This document shows, one piece after another, positions 8,730 to 17,293 of a stretch of 53,509 bases of DNA. Origin of the DNA: an uncultured Pelagibacteraceae bacterium (GTDB lineage Bacteria > Pseudomonadota > Alphaproteobacteria > Pelagibacterales > Pelagibacteraceae); contig CACJOA010000007.1 of NCBI GenBank assembly GCA_902594915.1, forward strand, positions 1 to 53,509. Reading direction: 5' to 3'. The translations under genes and the position numbers were made by a program. Positions within the stretch are counted from its first letter, which is position 1, and each line of letters starts with the position of its first letter. Below the pieces are notes generated by a model. It was not told the DNA's origin. It did no database searches and was given only the letters and a program-made list of their open reading frames with translations.

Positions 8730-11700
8730 ATGACAAAAAATTTAAGAGTAAAGACGAGTAAGCTAATAGACGAAACGTATAAAATTTCATTTAAATTCAA
8801 TGGAAAAACTTACTATGGTTATAAAGGAGATACTTTAGCGTCTGCACTCTTAGCCAACGATGTTCACCTAGTTGGAAGAAGTTTTAAATATCATAGACCT
8901 CGTGGAATAATGACAGCAGGTTCGGAAGAACCGAATGCAATTGTTCAACTGCATAATAATACCTCAAGAACAGAGCCGAATGTTAGAGCTACTGAAATAG
9001 AAATTTATGAGGGATTGATAGCTTCAAGTCAAAACTGTTGGCCAAGTGTAAATTTTGATATTGGAGGTATTAATAATTTTTTGAGCCCATTATTGCCCGC
9101 GGGGTTCTATTATAAGACATTTATGTGGCCAAGTAGTTTTTGGAAAAAATATGAATATTTTATTAGAAAATCTGCTGGTTTAGGTAAATCACCAACCAAA
9201 CCTGACCCCGATATATATGAGCACAAGTATATGCATTGCGATGTTTTAGTTATTGGAGCTGGAATCTCTGGAATTATGGCTGCTAAAGCAGCTGCAAAAA
9301 ATGGATTTAAAACACTTTTACTTGAAGAAAAATCTTATTTAGGGGGGTCGACTATTTACCAAAATTCGGAACATTTTAAAATTAATAATCAAATTTCAAG
9401 CTCATGGTTAGAAAAAGAGATAAATGAAATTAAAAAAATTAAAAATTTAGAAATCAAAATTCGTACGAGTGTAGCAGCTTTTCATGGATATAATTTTTTA
9501 TTAGCTCGAGAAAACTTAACTGATCACCTTCCTTTAGATCAGAGAAAAAATAAAACACGACAAAAACTTCTTAAGATACGTGCTAAAAAAGTTATTACAG
9601 CAACAGGTTCTTTGGAAAGACCATTGATTTTTGATAACAACGATAGACCTGGTATTTTACTTTCTTCAGCGATTAATAAATATGCAAATCTTTTTGGTGT
9701 TGCTTGTGGAGAAAAAATTATTCTTTTTACTAATAATGATAGTGCTTATGAAACTGCAATTAATTTGAACCAAAAAGGTGTAAAAGTTGCTGCTATAATT
9801 GACAATAGGGAAGAAGTTGATTCAAAATTAATTAAAGATACAGAAAAAAATAATATGAAAGTTTATAAGGGATATACAATTGTTGATACCTCAGGATATA
9901 GAAGAATTAACAGTATTTCAATTATGCAACTTTCCAAAGACGGTCAGAAAGTAATTGGCACCAAGAAAACTATTGTATGTGACTGTTTAGGAATTTCAGG
10001 TGGATGGACACCAGCCGTACATCTTTTTACTCAATCAGGCGGTAAACTAAAATTTAGAGATGAAGATCAAGTTTTTATTCCAAATATATATCCATCAGAT
10101 CAAATAAGTATAGGTGCTTGTAATGGCGATTTTACATTAAATGAAATATTGTCAACTATAAACAATAAACTAAAAGAATTTTTAAATATAAAAGAAACAG
10201 ATTACAAAAATCTTGATGTTCAATCATCTTATAATAAGTCAAAAAGAAATATATGGTTACTTCCATCAGATAAAGCTATTGGAAAAACAAAATCATTTGT
10301 CGATTATCAAAACGATGCTACTGCCAAAGATATTAAATTAGCATTAAGAGAAGGCTTTAGATCAATAGAACATGTAAAAAGATATACAACAACTGGTATG
10401 GGGACTGATCAAGGAAAACTTGGTAATATGCATGCCCTAGGAATTATTTCTGAAACTTCAGATTCTAAAATGGGAGAACTTGGTACTACAACTTTTAGAC
10501 CACCCTACACTCCTCTAACATTTGGAACGATAGTTGGAAGAAATGTTGGTGAATATTTTGATATATTTAGAAAAACTCCAATTCATGATTGGCACATAAA
10601 AAATAAAGCAGAATTTGAAAATGTTGGACAATGGAAGAGAGCTTGGTTTTATCCAAAAGACGGTGAGAATATGTACGATGCTGTTCAAAGGGAAAGTAAA
10701 GCTGCAAGAGATAGTGCTGGAATATTAGATGCATCTACTTTAGGTAAAATTGATATTCAAGGAACTGATGCTTCAGAATTTTTGAACAGAGTATATACTA
10801 ATGCTTGGTCAAAGCTTGCGGTTGGAAAATGTAGATATGGATTAATGCTTAATGAAGATGGCATGGTTTATGATGATGGCGTTACGACTAGATTGGATGA
10901 AAATCACTACATTATGACTACTACGACTGGTGGAGCTGCTACTGTTTTAGGAAAATTAGAGGATTATTTACAAACCGAGTGGCCAGAATTAGATGTATAT
11001 TTAACTTCAGTAACTGACCATTATGCTACTGTAAGTGTTTGTGGACCAAATAGTAAAAAGATTGTTTCTCAAGTAATTCCTGATCTTGATTTTTCAGATG
11101 AAAACTTTCCTCATATGTCCTTCAAAAATGCAAAAATTGGTAAAATCAAATGCCGAGTAATGAGAATTAGTTTTACAGGTGAACATAGCTACGAAATAAA
11201 TATTCAAGCCAATTATGGTAAATCAGTATGGGAAAAATGTATGGAAGCTGGAAAAGAATTCAATATTACTCCATACGGAACTGAAACTATGCATTTGCTA
11301 AGAGCTGAGAAAGGATTCATTATCGTTGGACAAGATACTGATGCAACTATGACACCAATAGATTTACAGATGGACTGGATAGTAAGTAAAAAGAAATATG
11401 ATTTTATTGGAAAACGATCTTTATATAGATCTGATACAATTAAAGAAGATAGAAAACAATTAGTTGGTCTTCTGACAGAAAATCCAGACGAAGTTTTGGA
11501 AGAAGGTGCTCAAATTGTAGCTGATATCAAAAAATCACCAGTTGAAATGTTAGGTCATGTGACTTCAAGTTATTACAGTCCAAACTTAAAAAAATCTATT
11601 GCTCTTGGAGTTGTGCGAGGTGGAAAAAATATGTTGGGGCAAAAATTAATCATTCCAATGGAAAATAAACAAATAAATGTAACTGTTGCAGATCCAGTTT

Positions 11701-11735
11701 TTTTAGATAAAGAGAATAAAAGATTAAATGCTTAA
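8730..11735 (+). CDS. soxA: Sarcosine oxidase, alpha subunit
   Basis: This is the large subunit, which carries NAD+ and the folate-binding half of the complex that captures the methyl-derived formaldehyde as 5,10-methylene-THF. Seen in its 1001 residues: an N-terminal ferredoxin-fold-like segment with DTLASALLAN and GRSFKYHRPRGIMTAG (about 30-65), a Rossmann dinucleotide site DVLVIGAGISGIMAAKAA near residue 171, and a pyridine nucleotide-disulphide-type domain to about 600. From about 635 there is a GcvT-like aminomethyltransferase domain with YDAVQRESKAARDSAG and LNEDGMVYDDGV. Length and order match SoxA from other bacteria. The 3' end overlaps soxG by 8 bases. Confidence 0.96.
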   Translation: MTKNLRVKTSKLIDETYKISFKFNGKTYYGYKGDTLASALLANDVHLVGRSFKYHRPRGIMTAGSEEPNAIVQLHNNTSRTEPNVRATEIEIYEGLIASSQNCWPSVNFDIGGINNFLSPLLPAGFYYKTFMWPSSFWKKYEYFIRKSAGLGKSPTKPDPDIYEHKYMHCDVLVIGAGISGIMAAKAAAKNGFKTLLLEEKSYLGGSTIYQNSEHFKINNQISSSWLEKEINEIKKIKNLEIKIRTSVAAFHGYNFLLARENLTDHLPLDQRKNKTRQKLLKIRAKKVITATGSLERPLIFDNNDRPGILLSSAINKYANLFGVACGEKIILFTNNDSAYETAINLNQKGVKVAAIIDNREEVDSKLIKDTEKNNMKVYKGYTIVDTSGYRRINSISIMQLSKDGQKVIGTKKTIVCDCLGISGGWTPAVHLFTQSGGKLKFRDEDQVFIPNIYPSDQISIGACNGDFTLNEILSTINNKLKEFLNIKETDYKNLDVQSSYNKSKRNIWLLPSDKAIGKTKSFVDYQNDATAKDIKLALREGFRSIEHVKRYTTTGMGTDQGKLGNMHALGIISETSDSKMGELGTTTFRPPYTPLTFGTIVGRNVGEYFDIFRKTPIHDWHIKNKAEFENVGQWKRAWFYPKDGENMYDAVQRESKAARDSAGILDASTLGKIDIQGTDASEFLNRVYTNAWSKLAVGKCRYGLMLNEDGMVYDDGVTTRLDENHYIMTTTTGGAATVLGKLEDYLQTEWPELDVYLTSVTDHYATVSVCGPNSKKIVSQVIPDLDFSDENFPHMSFKNAKIGKIKCRVMRISFTGEHSYEINIQANYGKSVWEKCMEAGKEFNITPYGTETMHLLRAEKGFIIVGQDTDATMTPIDLQMDWIVSKKKYDFIGKRSLYRSDTIKEDRKQLVGLLTENPDEVLEEGAQIVADIKKSPVEMLGHVTSSYYSPNLKKSIALGVVRGGKNMLGQKLIIPMENKQINVTVADPVFLDKENKRLNA

Positions 11736-12291
11736 TTATAATAATGTAATAACTGAAGATAAATCTTATTCAGGTTTACAAATCAAAGAAATTAAACCTG
11801 TTATGAAATTGATTGTAAGAGGTAAGAAAAGAGATTTTTTATCTGCGGTAGGTAAATCATTAAATTTGTTATTACCTACAGAAGCTAATACATCATCAAG
11901 CAGCGATAAATTAACAGCGCTTTGGCTAAGCCCAGATGAATGGATGATATTCTCTAATGAAACCTTAAACTTTGAAAATAATGACTATGAAATTCAAAAT
12001 TTGCTTAACAAAAACATATCTAAAACTAATTTAGGTGCCGTAACAGATGTCACTGATCAATTTGTTTTAATAAGTATTAAAGGTGATAAAATTTTTGATT
12101 TGTTTGAAACTGGATCACCTTTTAATTTCAATGATTTTAGAAACAAAAAAGGATCTGTTACTCAGACGATTCTCGCTAAAATTGATGTTATTATTCACAA
12201 TCAGAACCAAAATGAAGTAAATCTTTTTGTTAGACGGTCATTTTCGCAACATTTATTCTCATGGATGAATGATAGTGCGTCAAGATTATAG
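11728..12291 (+). CDS. soxG: Sarcosine oxidase, gamma subunit
   Basis: The fourth subunit of heterotetrameric sarcosine oxidase is a GcvT-fold-like protein that packs against the alpha subunit. The 187-residue protein is recognised by position and by its family features: an N-terminal region, TALWLSPDEWMIFS (about 65-78), AVTDVTDQFVLISIKG, and a C-terminal FVRRSFSQHLFSWMNDSA. SoxG proteins are poorly conserved, so its identity rests partly on the operon. The ATG at 11728 lies 8 bases inside soxA. A 34-base gap follows before the transporter genes on the same strand. Confidence 0.9.
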   Translation: MLNYNNVITEDKSYSGLQIKEIKPVMKLIVRGKKRDFLSAVGKSLNLLLPTEANTSSSSDKLTALWLSPDEWMIFSNETLNFENNDYEIQNLLNKNISKTNLGAVTDVTDQFVLISIKGDKIFDLFETGSPFNFNDFRNKKGSVTQTILAKIDVIIHNQNQNEVNLFVRRSFSQHLFSWMNDSASRL

Positions 12292-12325
12292 TCACATTTA
12301 ATTTTTATTTAAGTATAAACGAAAT

Positions 12326-13093
12326 ATGAAAAAAATATTTCTTATAGCACTTTTTGCTTTTTTACCCTTTAATTTAAATGCAGAGTCCAATTTGGACAAA
12401 ATCCTATCTACAGGTGTTCTGAAGGTTGGAACAACTGGTGATTGGGATCCTATGACAGTGAAAGATCCTGCAACTAACAAATATAAAGGTTTTGATATTG
12501 ATGTAATGAGTGAGCTTGCAAAAGATATGGGTGTTAAAATTGAATTTGTTCCAGCAGAGTGGAAAACTATAGTTTCAGGAATAACATCTGCAAGATATGA
12601 TATCTCAACAAGTGTTACAAAAACACCAAAAAGAGCTGAAGTAGCTGGTTTTACTGACACCTATTACAAATATGCTACTGTGCCTTTAGTTCTTAAAAAA
12701 AACTTAAAAAAATTTCCAACTTGGGACTCACTTAATAATTCAAATGTAACAATTGCAACTACACTTGGTACGTCTCAAGAAGAAAAAGCGAAAGAATTTT
12801 TTCCAAAATCAAAATTAAATTCAGTTGAAGCACCGGCAAGAGACTTTCAAGAAGTCTTAGCTGGTAGAGCTGATGGTAATATTACAAGTTCAACAGAAGC
12901 AAATAAATTGGTTATTAAATATCCTCAGTTAGCAATCGTTCCAGATGGTGGAAAAAATCCTGCGTTTTTAGCAATGATGGTACCTAAAGGTGATACTAAG
13001 TGGAATGATTATGTAAATAAATGGATTAAAGATAAAAAATCCTCAGGCTTCTTCACAAAGTTACTGGCTAAATATAATCTAAAAAGCTTATAA
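12326..13093 (+). CDS. Periplasmic solute-binding protein, family 3 (amino acid-type ABC importer)
   Basis: A secreted binding protein that would deliver a small polar solute to a membrane permease. Its 255 residues start with a clear signal peptide, [21 protein letters not shown], cut near residue 20. The mature part shows [32 protein letters not shown] and [25 protein letters not shown], the N-lobe pattern of family 3 binding proteins. The opening [10 protein letters not shown] also resembles periplasmic cyclohexadienyl dehydratase (PheC), which shares this fold. The adjacent permease makes a transport role more likely. Its place 34 bases after soxG suggests a methylated amine or amino acid substrate, but the sequence does not show the ligand. 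Confidence 0.88.
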   Translation: MKKIFLIALFAFLPFNLNAESNLDKILSTGVLKVGTTGDWDPMTVKDPATNKYKGFDIDVMSELAKDMGVKIEFVPAEWKTIVSGITSARYDISTSVTKTPKRAEVAGFTDTYYKYATVPLVLKKNLKKFPTWDSLNNSNVTIATTLGTSQEEKAKEFFPKSKLNSVEAPARDFQEVLAGRADGNITSSTEANKLVIKYPQLAIVPDGGKNPAFLAMMVPKGDTKWNDYVNKWIKDKKSSGFFTKLLAKYNLKSL

Positions 13094-13133
13094 TCAATTA
13101 GTAATTAATTTTTAATTCTTTATAACTTTAAGA

Positions 13134-13865
13134 GTGAAAAATTTATTTTTTTTACTTTTAATTTTATCTTTAACCTCATGCGCTAAGGGTGAACTTAATT
13201 GGTTAATTTTATCTCCAAATAACATAGAAGGATTAACTAATCTAAAATTTTTACTAAGTGGTCTAACTACAACAATTTACATTTCTATAGTTTCAATAAT
13301 CATATCTATTTTTTTGGGGTTAGTTATTGCGGTCCCCTCTTTAGCTAAGAATAAATTTTTAACTTATTTAAATATAGGTTATGTCGAAATTGTAAGAGCA
13401 ATCCCATTATTAGTTTTAATTTTATGGATCTACTACGGTTTACCAATAATGACTGGTATAAGTTTTAGCCCATTCGTATCAGGTATCATTGCTTTATCAA
13501 TTAGCGAAAGTGCTTTTCAAGCAGAAATATTTAGAGCGGGCATTAATTCAATTAAAAAATCTCAATGGGAGGCTGGAAGCTCTTTAGGATTTGGTTTTTT
13601 TAGAAAACTAAGATTAGTTATCTTACCTCAAGCAATTAAGAATATTTTACCAGCTATAGGTAATCAGTTTGTTTATGTTTTAAAAATGTCTTCACTAGTT
13701 TCAATTATAGGTATTGGTGATTTAACTAGAAAAGCTAATGAACTAGTTGTTACAACTTATAGGCCTTTAGAAATATATACTTTTTTAATTTTCGAATATT
13801 TAATTTTGATATTAATTGTTTCTTATTTAGTGAGAAAATTGGAAAAAAAATTACAAAAAGATTAG
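13134..13865 (+). CDS. Polar amino acid-type ABC transporter permease with an N-terminal lipoprotein-like signal
   Basis: An inner-membrane permease of the HisM/GlnP type. Hydrophobic segments lie at about 42-62, 78-105, 112-125, 170-200 and 212-232. The loop EAGSSLGFGFFRKLRLVILP (about 144-163) is the EAA motif that docks the ATPase. Before the first standard segment the protein has MKNLFFLLLILSLTSCAKG, a perfect lipoprotein signal with lipobox LTSC at residues 13-16. The start is GTG at 13134; the frame is closed by TAA at 13113-13115, so no longer N-terminus is possible. No ATPase gene is nearby. The stop overlaps the stop of the convergent nuclease gene. Confidence 0.9.
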   Translation: MKNLFFLLLILSLTSCAKGELNWLILSPNNIEGLTNLKFLLSGLTTTIYISIVSIIISIFLGLVIAVPSLAKNKFLTYLNIGYVEIVRAIPLLVLILWIYYGLPIMTGISFSPFVSGIIALSISESAFQAEIFRAGINSIKKSQWEAGSSLGFGFFRKLRLVILPQAIKNILPAIGNQFVYVLKMSSLVSIIGIGDLTRKANELVVTTYRPLEIYTFLIFEYLILILIVSYLVRKLEKKLQKD

Positions 13866-14389
13866 TTTTTTTTTCTATAATCCCAGGGCATTTCAAAACT
13901 ACCTGACCATAAGCCCCTTTTTTCCTTTTTAGCAAAATTTTCTTTAGAAACATACTTTTTAGAATATTTTCTATAAGCTACGGCATATCCATATTCTACC
14001 ATCCAAGAATTAATACTTCTTTTATTCTTAAAACATTCTGCAATATATCTTCTATATCGATCTTTATTAATCCATTTACAAATTAAAAATTTATCATTAA
14101 TTTTATTCTCTAGTTTTTTTGTAGATACTTGACCACAAGGATAATCCTTATTAAATGATAAAAAAGAAATTGTTAACCAAACTTTTTTACATTGTTGTTC
14201 TTTTTCAGGTGCATCAATTCCAAAAAGACGTATTTTTTTTTTTCCAATTCGGATTGTGTCACCATCTATCACTTTTGCTGTACCTGAAATGATATTAATT
14301 TCTTCTGACTTCACATCATTATATGTCAAAAAGAAAAAAATAAGACAAATACTAATTAGTAAAAAAATTTTTATTTTGTTTAAAAACAT
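13862..14389 (-). CDS. Secreted thermonuclease-family (SNase-like) nuclease
   Basis: A staphylococcal-nuclease-fold phosphodiesterase, probably exported. The 175 residues open with one hydrophobic segment (about 6-28) acting as a signal peptide or membrane anchor. They continue with GTAKVIDGDTIRIG, IRLFGIDAPEKEQQC and DRYRRYIAECF. These supply the expected catalytic set: D in DGDT, R and D/E in RLFGIDAPE, and a second R in the DRYRR segment. WMVEYGYAVAYR and the C-terminal GLWSGSFEMPWDYR are common in alphaproteobacterial members. A role in scavenging extracellular nucleic acid is plausible but inferred. The 5' end overlaps the MATE gene by 38 bases, and the TAA at the 3' end overlaps the permease stop on the other strand. 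Confidence 0.88.
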   Translation of the reverse strand: MFLNKIKIFLLISICLIFFFLTYNDVKSEEINIISGTAKVIDGDTIRIGKKKIRLFGIDAPEKEQQCKKVWLTISFLSFNKDYPCGQVSTKKLENKINDKFLICKWINKDRYRRYIAECFKNKRSINSWMVEYGYAVAYRKYSKKYVSKENFAKKEKRGLWSGSFEMPWDYRKKN

Positions 14390-15722
14390 TATTTAAGAAA
14401 TATCCAATAAATATTAAAACTGCAATTCCCATTAACCAATTTGTTACTAAAATAGTATAAAAAATATCTTCATAGTCTCCACCTCTAATATTTATTACAT
14501 ACCACAAGCTTAAAAATGGAAGAGCTGTTAATCTTAAAATGCTCATATAAAGACTATATAAAGGTTTTTTAACTGCTTGGAAAATTGCGGTAGTTATAAA
14601 AAAAACTGGATAAATTGGTCCTATTAAGGCAGCAACTTTTAAATATATTGCACCATGTTTAATTGCCTCTAAGTTATCTGTAAATAATGAGACTAAAAAT
14701 TCTGCACCAAAAAAAATTACAATACCTGCACAAATCATAAAGGCAGATCCAAATAAAAGAGCTTTTTTGTATAATTCTCTTAACCGATCATAACTTTTAG
14801 CTCCAAAATTTTGTCCACCAATTGATAAGACTGCCGTATTTAATCCGATTACAGGAAGTAAAAAAACTTGTTCAATTCTTAAAGCAGCACCATAACCTGC
14901 TGTAGCTAAGTCACCAAACTGACCAATAAAATAAAGAATATTGAATAATCCAACCCCAATCAACAACATGCTGAACATTACAGGAATGGTCTGATAGACA
15001 AGTTCTCCTAAAAGATTGAACTTTGGAATAAAACATTGGAGTTTCAAATATTGTTTTAATTCACAACAATAAACTTTATGAGCTAGGTAAAGTAAACCAA
15101 TAAACTGGGCTACAACTGTTGCTATTGCTAATCCAGAAATACCAAAGGCGGGGATGAATCCATAACCAAAAATAAATAAAGGATTTAAAAAAATATTTAA
15201 AAAGAAACTGAATATTAACACATTTCTATAACTTCTAGTATCTCCTTGGGCATTCAAAGTGCCATTCAAGGATATCTGAATTAAAACTATTATTGTACCG
15301 TAAAAAATAATATCTAAATATTTTCTTGATAAAATTATACCCTCTTGATCTGATCCCATTATAGAAAGTAAAAAGTCAGATACATTTAATCCAATAAAAG
15401 TAACTAAAATAGATAAAAAAATTGCAAATATTATTGACTGTGCAACAAACAATGATGCTTTTTTTTTGTTATTTGCACCTATATTATTTCCAATTAAAGT
15501 ATTCGTACCGGCTGTCAATCCAACGCCAATAGCAATAATCATAAAATAAATTGGAAAAGATTTTGCAATAGCTGCTATTGCTTCAGCTGATATTCTGCCT
15601 GCAAACCAAGTATCAACTAGATTATAAAAAGTCTGGAATAGTGAACCAACACTGGCAGGAATAGTTACTTTTCTAAGTAAAAACCATATTGGATCTTTTG
15701 TGAGTTTAAGTGTTTGTGACAA
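14352..15722 (-). CDS. MATE-family multidrug/cation antiporter
   Basis: A 12-helix membrane exporter of the MatE family, driven by a Na+ or H+ gradient; the substrate is unknown. The 456 residues contain two homologous six-helix halves, with SVGSLFQTFYNLVDTWFAGR near the N-terminus, an AIGVGLTAGTNTLIGNNIGA motif at about 54-74, and GLNTAVLSIGGQNFGAKSY at the equivalent place in the second half. The best start is TTG at 15722-15720. It is preceded by AGGA five bases upstream, and a stop lies shortly before in frame. It is 8 bases after trhO and overlaps the nuclease gene by 38 bases, so it is co-transcribed with the gatCAB unit. Confidence 0.92.
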   Translation of the reverse strand: MSQTLKLTKDPIWFLLRKVTIPASVGSLFQTFYNLVDTWFAGRISAEAIAAIAKSFPIYFMIIAIGVGLTAGTNTLIGNNIGANNKKKASLFVAQSIIFAIFLSILVTFIGLNVSDFLLSIMGSDQEGIILSRKYLDIIFYGTIIVLIQISLNGTLNAQGDTRSYRNVLIFSFFLNIFLNPLFIFGYGFIPAFGISGLAIATVVAQFIGLLYLAHKVYCCELKQYLKLQCFIPKFNLLGELVYQTIPVMFSMLLIGVGLFNILYFIGQFGDLATAGYGAALRIEQVFLLPVIGLNTAVLSIGGQNFGAKSYDRLRELYKKALLFGSAFMICAGIVIFFGAEFLVSLFTDNLEAIKHGAIYLKVAALIGPIYPVFFITTAIFQAVKKPLYSLYMSILRLTALPFLSLWYVINIRGGDYEDIFYTILVTNWLMGIAVLIFIGYFLNNVFKQNKNFFTN

Positions 15723-15730
15723 ATAAATCC

Positions 15731-16639
15731 TTAATTATATTCTTTTTGAAAAATATATTTTTTTCCAGATAGTTTGGCTTTATATACCTGACTTTGCCTC
15801 ATTCTAAAACGAGATTTTTGGTTTTTTGAGAGTTTATTAAAACAATTTGGACAAGTAACTCCCTCCTCATATTTTTTGGATTTTTTATCTTTAATTGAAA
15901 TTGGTTGTCTACATCCACCACAAATTGAATAAGTTCCCTGTGTAAGTCCATGTTTTAAAGTTACCCTGTTGTCAAATACAAAACATTCACCTTTCCACAA
16001 ACTATTTTTTTGTTTAATTTTTTTTAAATAATTTAGAATTCCACCTTTTAATTGATAAACGTTTTTAAAACCTTTTTTTTCTAAATATACAGTGGCTTTT
16101 TCACACCTAATTCCACCAGTGCAAAACATAGCTATCAGTTGATCTTTTTTTAATTTTTTTAAATATTTTGGAAAATCTCTAAAGTTACCTATATCTGGAT
16201 TTACAGATTTTTTAAAAGATCCAACCTTATTTTCAAAAGGTTTTCTTACATCGAGTAAAAGAGTTTCTTTTTTTTTAATTAATTCATTCCATTTCGTTGG
16301 ATCAATATGAGTATTCTTTTTTTTGATCCTATTTGACATTTTAAGATCCATTGGAACAACTTCTTTTTTTATTTTCACTTTAGGTTTATGAAAAGGTTTA
16401 AACTTACTTTTTGAATCATTAAAACAATCAAATTCTTTAATATTCAAAATTTTTTTTAATCTAATAATTGTAGTCTTAATGTCTTTATTTATTCCAGAAA
16501 TCGATCCATTTAAACCCTCTTTGGATACGATGATTGTCCCATTTATGTTTTTATTGACTAAAAGATCACTCAATATTTTTTGTTTTTTTTTTAAATCATT
16601 AATTTTTTGAAATTTATAAAAACCAAATACAGTAAACAT
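15731..16639 (-). CDS. trhO: tRNA uridine-34 hydroxylase TrhO (rhodanese-domain)
   Basis: TrhO (formerly YceA) uses O2 to hydroxylate wobble uridine to 5-hydroxyuridine in tRNA. Seen in 302 residues: an N-terminal acylphosphatase-like domain (KEGLNGSISG at about 40-49), a rhodanese domain with LLLDVRKPFE (127-136) and the active loop FCTGGIRCEKA with C173 and C179, then a C-terminal Cys-rich tail (CGGCRQPI and CPNCF) that may bind a metal. This domain order is diagnostic. The ATG shares a base with the upstream O-methyltransferase stop (TAATG). In Bacillus the ho5U product is O-methylated by a class I methyltransferase, which makes this adjacency meaningful. Confidence 0.94.
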   Translation of the reverse strand: MFTVFGFYKFQKINDLKKKQKILSDLLVNKNINGTIIVSKEGLNGSISGINKDIKTTIIRLKKILNIKEFDCFNDSKSKFKPFHKPKVKIKKEVVPMDLKMSNRIKKKNTHIDPTKWNELIKKKETLLLDVRKPFENKVGSFKKSVNPDIGNFRDFPKYLKKLKKDQLIAMFCTGGIRCEKATVYLEKKGFKNVYQLKGGILNYLKKIKQKNSLWKGECFVFDNRVTLKHGLTQGTYSICGGCRQPISIKDKKSKKYEEGVTCPNCFNKLSKNQKSRFRMRQSQVYKAKLSGKKYIFQKEYN

Positions 16640-17289
16640 TAAATCTTCCTACAAACAGTCATACCATCACCAAAAGGTACCATTACTTTTTCAATTCTTG
16701 TATCCTTTGAAATAAAATTATTCAAATCTCTTATGCTTTTAGTATATTTGTCATTTATATCTTTGTTAACAACCTCTCCATGCCATAATACATTATCAAT
16801 AATTACTAAACCCTCTTTGTTCAATAGATCTAATGAAATTTCATAATATTTTTGATAATTCATTTTATCTGCATCAATAAAGACTAAATCAAATTTTTCA
16901 TTTCTAATACTCATCAAACTTTCTAAGGCTGGTTTAATTATTGTTTTAATTTTGTGATCTTGATTAGCTTTTTTGAAAAAATTTTGAGCAATTTTATTTG
17001 TTTCTTCATTTTTATCTAACGCAACTATACTACCTTCGTCGGGTAAAGCTAGGGCCATGGACAACGTACTTAGACCTGTAAAAGTTCCTATCTCTAGGAC
17101 TTTATTAATTTTAGAAATCTTAATAATCAAATGTAAAAATTGACATTGAGAAATAGATATTTGCATTCTTTTTGAGTCACCAAGTGATATGTTATAATCT
17201 ATTATTTCTTTTTGAATTGGATGTAATTTCAAACCATTCTTTAGAATGTAATCTTGTAAATGCTTTGTGATATTAAGGTCTGAACCCAT
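16639..17289 (-). CDS. Class I SAM O-methyltransferase (family 3), candidate tRNA ho5U methyltransferase TrmR
   Basis: A cytoplasmic SAM-dependent methyltransferase of the O-methyltransferase 3 (catechol/caffeoyl-CoA OMT-like) family. In 216 residues it shows motif I VLEIGTFTGLSTLSMALALP (about 66-85), an acidic second strand VALDKNEE, the post-motif FDLVFIDADKMNYQKYYE (about 135-152) and GLVIIDNVLWHGEV with metal-binding Asp/Asn. By sequence alone the substrate is open. It is translationally coupled (TAATG) to trhO, and B. subtilis TrmR (YrrM), from the same family, methylates TrhO-made 5-hydroxyuridine to 5-methoxyuridine. I therefore infer a TrmR role, but a catechol-type small-molecule OMT cannot be excluded. 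It lies 4 bases after gatB. Confidence 0.88.
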   Translation of the reverse strand: MGSDLNITKHLQDYILKNGLKLHPIQKEIIDYNISLGDSKRMQISISQCQFLHLIIKISKINKVLEIGTFTGLSTLSMALALPDEGSIVALDKNEETNKIAQNFFKKANQDHKIKTIIKPALESLMSIRNEKFDLVFIDADKMNYQKYYEISLDLLNKEGLVIIDNVLWHGEVVNKDINDKYTKSIRDLNNFISKDTRIEKVMVPFGDGMTVCRKI

Positions 17290-17293
17290 AACC

